64,000 nucleotides of DNA from Cynocephalus volans. Lineage: Eukaryota > Chordata > Mammalia > Dermoptera > Cynocephalidae. Numbering within the stretch: the stretch's first letter is position 1; every line of letters begins with the position of its first letter. The notes beneath the pieces were generated by a model, which was given only the letters and a program-made list of their open reading frames with translations, was not told where the DNA came from and did not search any database. The DNA lies in NCBI RefSeq assembly GCF_027409185.1, contig NC_084464.1:50381095-50445094 (forward strand), in the 5' to 3' direction. Shown piece after piece: positions 55,760-64,000 of this stretch. Made by a program: the position numbers and the translations under genes.

Positions 55760-57510
55760 TTGGAATCTGTTGGGGTTTCTGATGCCACACGTGGCTTCTC
55801 CCTGTGCCTCGTCCACTTTTATTCCTGCCCTGGGGTGGGAGAGGGGAGAGCTGGCAGCCTTGGAGTAAGGAAGGGTGATGTGCTGAGAATCTCCAGGAGG
55901 GAATTTTCTGTCCTACCCACTGGAAAACTTGCAAGCACTGCCAAAGTGGGCACACCTACAGGTCCAGTTGACAGAAAGTGTGTGTTTGCAGAAGCATGTG
56001 ACTTCCTTGCCCAGTCAGTCCCAGTAGACTCAAGATTGTTCAGCCTTGGCTCCATTTGAGGTGGGACTAGGCCATAGAAAGGATCTCTGATTTGCCACTC
56101 ATGGTCTCCACATTCTCTCTAAGTGCCTGCTTCAACCCCAGCCCCTCAGCCCACCCACTCTGCAGTGAAGCATCAATGTCCTCCCAGTCCTTGGGAGGAA
56201 AACCTGCTCCTTATGGTTTATAAGGTACACTGGTTGGGTGAATCTACCAGCCTAATGGGCACTTCCCGCACTTTGGGATGAGAACCATGAACACATCTTC
56301 CTACCACAAATCCAGAAAGAACAGAGTGGGTGGGTAAAATTTGCAGGGGTTGTCCGGGTTATTTCTAGGGCCCATGGTGCGGATCCTGGGCTAGGGAAGG
56401 TAGAAGACCCTAGAGTGAGAGTAGGGGCACGGGAAACACAGTTTTTAGAGTGGGTGGAGTGTCTGCCTGAGAGACTGCTCTGGTCCTAGTTTGTTCATGT
56501 CTTTTGGTCCTCAGTTTCCCTATCTGTGTTTGGACTTCTTGTCCTGCTTTATGCCCCATTGCTTGGACTTGAAAGGGGCCATGGCATGAGCCCCAGGTAC
56601 TGTTCTGGCCTCACCCCTGGTTTGCTTGCTGCTTTCTTGTACTGTGTTCCACCGTCATGTAACTCTCTCCCATGTCTCTTGTTGGACTACAAGGTCGTCC
56701 CTGGCAGGCCTGTGTCCTGTCTCTCCTGTGTAATGCCCGGTAACTGGGCACATGGTCAGTGCTCAGCAAGTCCGTAATGAATCAGCTGACCCTGCTTCAA
56801 GCTACATTGAGCAAGACAGTTTGTCCATAACTCTGGTCCCATCTTCTTTGGGTTATATAGGTTGGTTGGGTTGCCTGTGCCTTGGGGCGTGGGGGTGGGG
56901 GGGACAGTACCTGGGCAGATGTGGAATTTGTAGCAAGTGGGCACAGCTACACTTTTGTCCCTCCACAGAGGGGGATGGCTCAGGCGCCTAGGAGGGAGTG
57001 GAGGTGAGGAAAACCCCTTGTTCTCCCATCTTGCCCTCTCATGCCCCCACTCTTCCTGGGAAGTGACCAGGAGCCTCATTTTATACATGGGGAGAGGGCC
57101 CGGGGGTGTGAAGAGGGCAGGCTGTGTCCTGGATGTCCACTACATGGTGAGTCGTTTAGCCCTCGGCAGCCCAGGACAAAGGGCCCTGCTCCAGCAGACT
57201 TGAGGGTAGATGGACCTCCTGGAACAAGCCCGAGAAGTGACCACCCCTGCTAACCCTCCCTGGAAACTGAGTTCTGCTGGGGGACAGTGTGCAGCCGTAC
57301 AAGGGATGGGTCCCACTCCCCTGCCTGACCCTCGGGTGACTTGGAGACCTGGTGGTGTTTACTTTCCCTTCTTTCAGCCTCCCCCAGCCACACACAACAC
57401 ATTCCTACCTACAATAACCCTGGATGTTTCTACACTACAAGTTCCTAAATCAGGAGCACCTCTAAGTTGCCTGTGCACCAGGCTTCATGCTGTCCATCGA
57501 GCCTTTTGAT
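55760..57510. other. Unique intron sequence
   Basis: No exon or confident repeat. Faint MIR-like CCTCAGTTTCCCTATCTGTG at 56510 and CCTCATTTTATACATGGGGA at 57073. Confidence 0.4.
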
Positions 57511-57519
57511 CCATAAGCC

Positions 57520-57640
57520 TGAGGATTGGTGAGGAGGTGCCATTATTCCCATTATACAAAGGAAGACACTGAAGCCATGACTTGTGGGGCTAGGGAGTAG
57601 CCAACGCTGCGCAGGCCTGTGCATCAAATGCTCTTTCGCG
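57520..57640 (+). mobile_element. MIR SINE, partial
   Basis: GTGCCATTATTCCCATTATA then CAAAGGAAGACACTGAAGCC. Confidence 0.65.
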
Positions 57641-57649
57641 CCACTAGGA

Positions 57650-59730
57650 AGGCTGAGGGGTTGTCAGAGCCTGGGTAGGTGTTAGGGGGTTAAACAAGCT
57701 TGGGAAGTGTTGTTGCTTAAAATCACAGTCCTTTTGGAGGGGAGAGAAAGAATGTGTGTGTCTAAGGCATGGTCCTCTGCCTCTTGAGTTTCACAATGAG
57801 GCTGTGTCTCAAAGTCAAGATTCTCCTGCATTGGCAGGAGAGTTTCCATTTCCTGTTGCCTGGCAGGTTAAAGGAGGGGGAAGTTTTTCCAACCCCCACT
57901 CCACCCCTCACCTCAGCCCAGCCTCTTGCACTAGGAGGGCCTGGCTGTGATTTTCCATACCTTCAGTACAAAACAGCTCTCTGTTTCTTAACCCTCGTCA
58001 TGTCCCATGGCCCAGTGGGCAGGGGATGGGAGGTGGGCGGGGGACTGTCCATGCAGGGTAGAAAAGGCAGAGACAGCTGTGTCTGGCTGGCCCCTCTGCT
58101 TTCTGACATATCTTGGTAGTGATGGCAAGGGTGGCGACTAGTCCAGGGGGAGGGGCACCAGCCATATATTTGAGGTTCCCCACCTTTCCCACACTACTTG
58201 GGATCCTCTTTGTATAGCATCCCTGTGATCTCCAAATGGGGACCTTGGCAGCCAGAGCCCCTGGTGTAACTGGTGTGGTCTGAGATCTGAGTCAGGGAGT
58301 CTGGGGCATGGGAAGTCTGAATTTTAGGACAAAATGCCCCTTGCATCTTGCCCAGTGTTTTCGAGGTTGTGGTCTTGGCTCTTGTCTCTAATTGTGACTC
58401 AGTCTTCCAGTGGGGTTTGAGTCTGGGATTTGGAAGCCATTGAGGCAGAAAGCTCCCTCACCTCACAAAGAGTACCATCCATCCCAAGATGCCTGTGCTG
58501 GTGTGCCGGTAATTTTTGTACAATTTATTCCAGAGAGGATGGAGGCCAGCTGTTGTCTGTCTCCAGCCGGAAACTGAACCAAAGGAAATGGGCTTGGACT
58601 GCAGCCGGAGGGATTTAGGTTAGAGTCAGAGAATAAGGAAGGATTTTGTGACAGGTGGTTGGCTCTCAGGAGGATCCTGCAAGGAGCTTTGTGGAGAAGG
58701 ATGGGGGCAAGATCATGCTTGGAGCATGGGTGGATGAGAAAACAAGCCCCTCAGACAAGCTTTTTGGAGCCAGGTTTGGGTGGGAAGGGTTGGTTTGTAA
58801 TAAACAGGCAGGAAGTTACTTCTTGGGAGTAGAGTAACTCAGCTGCCCCACCCCCAGTGCAATATTAATGCCACCGCCCAGTACCCCTTTGGACTTTTCT
58901 TTTTTAATTAGTGAAGATGTTTACAGTTTAACCACTGGGCCATCTTAAACAAATTATAATATATGGGTAGGTATAGTAATCGCTTATCATCAGAACCCAA
59001 GCCCTCAAGGAAGGGCAATTACTTATTACCCCAAGCTGCCAGCTACAGGCAAAGAGAGCAGGGAAAGGAGGCAAGAGCAGGGGGAGGCCTCTGGGTTGGG
59101 GGAGTTTGCCAGGTTGTCTGGAGGATTTGGAGAGGTAGGAGGTGGGGTAGTGTCAGCCACAACCCTTCTCAAGGATACAGGTATAACCTGGAGGGATGAG
59201 TGTGTCAGGGATCAGGAGCAGAGAGGCAGGAGTCTGGGGATGTTGGCAGTGGGAAGCCTGGTCCTTAGATCCCCTTGCGAGGGGGCCCAGGGCAAACAGC
59301 TGTGTCCAGGGGAACATGACTGGCAGCCTCCAGTGCCCAGGAGCTTCGTGGATCAGAGCGTCCTTGCTCCCTGTGCTGGAAGAGCAGGAAGGTGTGTGTG
59401 GGAAGACCTGCAGCCACAGCGCCTTCGAATACCTCGACATCCTGTGGCCCTCCCACCCATCCCCACCTGCCTGCCTCTTGGCTGTGGAATCTGGATGGTT
59501 CCAAAGTCTGGAGGGAGCTGATTAACCAGTGCTGGGACTTCTGGGGGCTTTGGCCTTGCAGATGGGCAGGGTGGGGTAAAGGCAGTAGGGCCTGGGAACA
59601 GTCATGAACCTGTGCTGGGCCTGCACCTGTCAGGGCTCCGGCCTCATCCAGCAGAGCTAGAGCCCACATAAGATATAACACCAGCACCCACCCTTGTACC
59701 CCTGAAGGCATGCATCTTGGAGACTCCATC
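57650..59730. other. Unique intron sequence
   Basis: No exon or classified repeat seen. Confidence 0.4.
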
Positions 59731-59734
59731 ATTC

Positions 59735-60030
59735 ATCTGGCTGATATTGAGCACCTACGAGTGCCAGGTTCTGTTCTGGGATTAAGGGATGAGTGAAGTT
59801 TCTGCCTTCACAGACCATGATCTATCTGGGGAGATAAACAGGTTGGATAAACAGATCCCTAACAGGATGTCAGGTAGCAATGAGTGCAGAGAAGTGAGGG
59901 CTGGAGGGGCACAGGTGTTTACTGTTTTAGATGCGGGGGCCTCTGAGAAGGAGATGTTTGAGGTGAGACCTGACTGAAGTGAGAGTGAGCCATGGGAAGG
60001 CCCCTGTAGAGGCACAGGGAGCAGAGCACT
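59735..60030 (+). mobile_element. L2/MIR3-related fragment
   Basis: GATATTGAGCACCTACGAGT, GCCAGGTTCTGTTCTGGG and GGTGAGACCTGACTGAAGTG follow the LINE2-associated pattern. Confidence 0.5.
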
Positions 60031-60244
60031 GCCGAGAGAGGACTGTCCCAGCCCTGATCTTCCAAGTGGTGGCAGGCGGAAGTGGGGCATTGCCCCCAAC
60101 AACTGGCCCCGCTCTCCTCCAGCTCTGGAGGCCATATACAGTGGGTTCAAACCCAAAGAACAGAGCTGTCCCCCAGACCCCTTGTTCTACATGTGAAGCC
60201 ACAATAGCCACATTCATGTCTCTTCCTGGTGCTCATTTCTGGAA

Positions 60245-60415
60245 CGTTCCCTGTATGCCCAGCATCGAACCATACATCATTTCTCATAATTGGAACCCAA
60301 ACCTGTTCACCATGGTACCCCGATTTTCCAGATATAAAAGCTAAGCTCAGAGAGGTGACAGGACATGCCCAGGTGACCTGTTAGGTCCTGACCCCAGCAT
60401 CCGAAGCCCTGGCCT
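60245..60415 (+). mobile_element. MIR SINE
   Basis: CCCTGTATGCCCAGCATCG, CCGATTTTCCAGATATAAAA and GCTCAGAGAGGTGACAGG. Confidence 0.65.
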
Positions 60416-60985
60416 TTCCCCTCTGCGCTCATGCTGCTCACGGAGGGTCCTAAACTTGACACTGGTGATTTTGAAGTGGATTGGCCATCCCAGCTCGTGT
60501 GTCCAGTACAGACCTGGGCTGGGGAGGACAGGAAGCACGCTGGCATGCAGTGGGCAGCCAGGCTGCTGGTGAGCCAGAGCTCTATAGGCCATCAGCCTGG
60601 GAAGGGACACAGCGACTTAGCAGTTCCCTGACCTCTTTTGTGGCTGCTCCGAGGGTGGTTTTTAGAAACCTGGAGTGGCTGGTGACTCCCCTGGTTGCTC
60701 CTTCCGGCCTACCCCAAGGTCAGGGGAAAACTAAGACACATCTCCGGGACGTGGGGCAGGAAGCATAGCATCTGATCACCCTAAACAGCAGAGCCAAGGT
60801 CAGGTCTATGGGTGTGTCTGTGCAGCGCTTCACAGATCCACGTCACCCGTGTGCCCTGGCACCTTCCCTGCTCAGCTGCAGTTGACCTTTCTCAGCCCAG
60901 CCCCAGGATGGGGGATGGACGGTCTGGTTGTTCCATGGAAAGGGCCTCAACTGAGAGTTAGGGACCTCTGGCAGGTCCTACTCTG
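60416..60985. other. Unique intron sequence
   Basis: No feature seen. Confidence 0.4.
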
Positions 60986-60989
60986 TGCC

Positions 60990-61150
60990 TTGTCACTCAC
61001 TGGCTGAGTGGCTAAACCAGGTCACTAGCTCTCTCTGTAGATTCCTCATCTACAAAATGGGAATAGTAATATCCATTTTTCCTGGCTTCCCTGAAGGTTG
61101 AATGAAATTGTGGCAGAGGAGTTATGGGTGTGGGAGGTGCTTGATGAATG
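60990..61150 (-). mobile_element. MIR SINE, antisense
   Basis: TCCTCATCTACAAAATGGGA, ATAGTAATATCCATTTTTCC and GGTGCTTGATGAATGTGG are mirrored MIR text. Confidence 0.75.
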
Positions 61151-61159
61151 TGGGGGTCT

Positions 61160-62380
61160 GGTGGGGGGAGATGTTGACTCGGGCTCCATCAACCTCATCA
61201 CTCAGGAGTGACGAGGCCAGAGAGGGTTGCCAGCTTGCCTGGGAAGGACAACACGCCAGGGGCCGAATCCCATGCAGTGGCCTCTCCTCAGAGCTCCGTG
61301 GCCCACCCTGGAAGGAAGGCCTCTCGCTCCCTAGTGACCCACACCCTTATGAGGGAAGGACAGGAGGCTGCTCTGCCTGACTCTGCAGGTGCAAGGGGCC
61401 CCGGCCCCAACCGTTTTCTGCCCTTCCTCACGCTGTTGACCCGCTCATTGGGAGATGCCTCTTGACATCACGTCGGGCAGAGAGAGATGTCAGACATCCC
61501 TGGGATTTGGATCCTCAGGGCAGGGAAGGGGTCAGGTCACAAATCCAGGACCCAGCATCCCAGATAGGGCACAGATACCAGCACAGGACCATGAACCGTG
61601 GACCCAGGCCACAGCCACCCCACGCAGGGCAGTGGTTGTGAAGCTGCAGGTGGATTAGGGATGTTCCTCTTGTCATTCAAGCCTCACTGGACATCCCACC
61701 TTCCCTCAGTCCTTCAGAAGCTGAAGCAGGGGTGGATTTTGAGAACATAGATCCAGAGTGTCACCTGATGTGTGTATTTGGGAGCGTAGGGGCTCTTTCC
61801 TGCTCCCCAGGGCTGATTCTCAGGCAGGCAGAGGACCATCGAGGTCCCCTGTGTCCGTGCACACAGGGATTTCCAGTGTAAGTCATCAGCTCAGGTTTCC
61901 ACATGCCTGAGAATGCTTCCTGATGTCCCATCCTGATTTCAGACCTCACCGGCCCTTCACTGTTTGCTTAGCCAAACCTGCAGCCCTCCTAGGTCAGCCA
62001 GTCCCTACAAAGATCTGTCCTGCACTCGGCTCTCATGGGAGGGGTGCCCGGCTGCCAGGGGGATTACCATCCCAGCCTGAGAACAATGGGGGCAGGGTCA
62101 CTCGCCTTGTTTTCCTTGTCCCTCCCGAGTGAGGACAGGGCTCCCAGGCCTGTGAAAGTCGGAAACCCAGAGGATCCTGCTGAAAACCTGCTCCCATCTG
62201 GCACAGGCTTGTCCTGTGAGTGTGAGACCTAGCAGTGCCTCTGGGAGGCTGCTGAGAGATGGCCCACGAGGGCCGGCAGGGGAAGCCCAAAGGTGGATGA
62301 GAGGACAGCCTGCCCAGTGCTGACTCCAGGGGTGGGCTGGACTCAGTCCCTAGCAAGTAGGGAGGGCAGTTTGGGTCTAG
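61160..62380. other. Unique intron sequence
   Basis: No exon or classified repeat seen. Confidence 0.4.
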
Positions 62381-62387
62381 GGCACTG

Positions 62388-62572
62388 GTTTTGAATCTTG
62401 GCTGAATATAATATTAGAATCACCTGGGAGAGCTTTTAAACATCCTCTTTCCCAGTTCAGGCCCCAGACTATTCCTATTTGGAATCTCTGAGGGTGGGAC
62501 CCAGGCAGGAGTATTTGTCCAAGCTCCCCAGATGATCACAGTGCATTGTCCAGGTTTAGAAGCAACAGTGTA
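62388..62572 (+). mobile_element. MER5A-type hAT DNA transposon remnant
   Basis: ATTAGAATCACCTGGGAGAG, GGAATCTCTGAGGGTGGGAC and CCCAGGCAGGAGTATTTG are MER5A landmarks. Confidence 0.8.
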
Positions 62573-62574
62573 GT

Positions 62575-63690
62575 GACCCCTAAAGTGTTCAACCAGGGTG
62601 GGGGTGGTGAACTACTTTCCACCCTGCCTAATGGGATTGTCCGTCTCTGGGGCTTGGGGGTTAATCTAGGTATGACTGACAGTGCAAGGCCACCATGGGA
62701 ATGCAAGGGGATGGGGGTGTGTTATGCCCATAGCCCCACCTGCGACACTGTGGGGCATGCTCGGGCTGGCTGCTTCCCCCGGCACACAGATGGCAGGCCG
62801 GGCACTGGGTATGTTATTAAAGCAGAGTGTAGGCAGTGAGGCCCCCTCTGCAGCCTGAGCAGGGTGAGCCAGGGGACAGAGCTCCTGACATGGGAGTCTG
62901 ACTTGCTGGGAGCTCTGAAGGAGTTGGGCCTGGTGGCCAGTGAGCTGAGTCCTGAAAATGTATATTCTTGAATGGGTTGTGGATGGGGTGGGTGTGGGAA
63001 GGTGCCAGGCTGGGCCTAGGATTTCTGGGAAGAAGAAAATGAATTTTAGGGAGGTGTTACCTGCCCCTCCACGCCCCTTCCCTCCCCAGGTAGTCATAGT
63101 CAAGCCTCCTCATTTATGGAGGATGTAGGCAGAGAGATCAAAGTTCTTGGAGACTCTCCAGGTCTGGTAGAGCTGAACTGAACCTGGTCTTCGGATGCTA
63201 TGTTTACATCCCAGCAACCAAAGTCTCCAACAACTTATTTGTCTTTCTATCTTTCTTCTAAAAACATGACTACTCCATGTAAATATTGGAGCAAATCTGG
63301 AAACGCACTTAAGTAAAAAAGAAATCAACAAACACAGTCCACTTTGCAATAGCCCAGCGCTAGTCTTAGGACAAGCTTGGTGTGGCCCTGCCCCCTCCAG
63401 TCCCAGCATCTGCCCCCAGACACCCGCTCCTTCACTGTGGAGACAGAGCTCAGTGAGATGGGCCCGCAGCTGGCGCAGGTATCAGGGTGGCACCAATGGG
63501 CCCTCGCCAATACCTTGCTCATAACTACAGCTGCCCTGTGAACCACACCCTGTTCACCTAGGCTGGGGTGAAAGGGTGGTCATGGAAATACCACGGATTC
63601 CTTCTCCCTGCCCTGCATTCTCCCTCCTTAGGCAGGAAGGTGGAAGGCCCGAGTCCAGCACCCCTCATTCTCAGCCCCCCATCACCTCCC
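62575..63690. other. Unique intron sequence
   Basis: No exon or classified repeat seen. Confidence 0.4.
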
Positions 63691-63696
63691 ACTAGG

Positions 63697-63847
63697 GCAG
63701 TGGCTGCATGTTAGAGTCACCTCTGGAACTTTTTAAAAGCCATGTCCAAGTCAACAGAATATCTCTGGGTGGGGCCCAGGCATGGTATTTATTTAAACTC
63801 TGAAGTGATTCCACTGGACAGCGCAGCTTGGGCTGCGAACCACTGCC
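63697..63847 (+). mobile_element. MER5A-type hAT DNA transposon remnant
   Basis: GGCAGTGGCTGCATGTTAGA, AGAATATCTCTGGGTGGGGC and CCCAGGCATGGTATTTAT, ending GGGCTGCGAACCACTGCC. Its last bases are the start of the adjoining minisatellite. Confidence 0.75.
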
Positions 63848-64000
63848 TGCACGACTATGTGGTCTCTAACCTCACCACTGCCTGCACGGCTATGTGGTAT
63901 CTAACCTCACCACTGCCTGCACGACTATGTGGTATCTAACCTCACCACTGCCTGCACGGCTATGTGGTATCTAACCTCACCACTGCCTGCACGGCTATGT
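63841..64000 (+). repeat. 35-bp minisatellite, at least 4.5 copies, open at window end
   Basis: Units start CACTGCCTGCACG at 63841, 63876, 63911, 63946 and 63981, an exact 35-bp period. Copies differ mainly at one A/G site (order A, G, A, G, G) and by GGTCTC in unit 1 versus GGTATC in later units. No spacers intervene. Confidence 0.97.

Larger units (their letters stand above)
40585..64000 (+). other. KCNK5: KCNK5 intron 1 (5' part; acceptor beyond window)
   Basis: The intron opens with the donor GTGAGC directly after codon 62. I looked downstream for the next expected coding segment (the first pore domain with a T-I-G-Y-G filter) and did not find it, so the intron is at least 23.4 kb. It holds mainly unique sequence and old MIR, L2 and MER5A repeats, with a single CYN SINE. 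No other gene is supported inside it on either strand. Confidence 0.85.

Noticed and set aside
63841..64000. CRISPR-like array
   Set aside because: The 35-bp units are directly contiguous with no spacers, in a mammalian intron. It is a minisatellite.
40585..64000. Second KCNK5 exon with the first pore filter
   Set aside because: No frame contains a T-I-G-Y-G-type filter in a K2P context, so exon 2 must lie beyond 64000.

Overview
The window is nuclear DNA from a placental mammal. The clearest lineage signal is a set of about ten short retroposons built from isoleucine-tRNA-like units, some single and some fused head to tail as dimers, ending in A tails with almost no tRNA-unrelated body. This is the architecture described for the CYN SINEs of colugos (Dermoptera), so a colugo such as Galeopterus or Cynocephalus is the best guess (about 0.8). 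That is inferred from repeat type, not proven. Older mammal-wide repeats (MIR, L2, L1M, MER5A, Tigger, MaLR LTRs) fill much of the rest.

Only one protein-coding gene is supported. The first coding exon of KCNK5 (TASK-2, a two-pore-domain potassium channel) lies at 40399-40584 on the + strand, inside a CpG island at about 39750-41150, and ends in a consensus splice donor. Everything from 40585 to the window end is the start of its first intron (more than 23.4 kb, acceptor not reached). Positions 1 to about 39750 are intergenic DNA upstream of KCNK5, with no supported gene.

The intergenic half is a layered record of transposition. At 14520-21324 an L1 3' end received a long L1, which then received a dimeric CYN SINE and a MaLR solo LTR. 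At 22438-23163 a Tigger element carries a small palindromic mariner-like MITE. At 32572-33812 there is a short piece of an endogenous retrovirus (env-like remnant plus 3' LTR). At 34118-34618 two dimeric CYN SINEs face each other about 60 bp apart, one of them inside another copy of the MITE. Solo MaLR/MLT1 LTRs lie at 7318-7720, 25412-25814 and 26350-26797. A likely minus-strand retrocopy 3' end lies at 36675-37200.

The intron half is quieter: mostly unique sequence with scattered old MIR, L2 and MER5A copies, one inverted L1 carrying the only CYN SINE in the intron, and a 35-bp minisatellite that runs off the window end.

I found no complete new gene system. The observations most worth checking are the upstream ATG overlapping the KCNK5 start, the inverted SINE pair, the MITE family and its SINE-patched copy, the retroviral remnant, and the two minisatellites.
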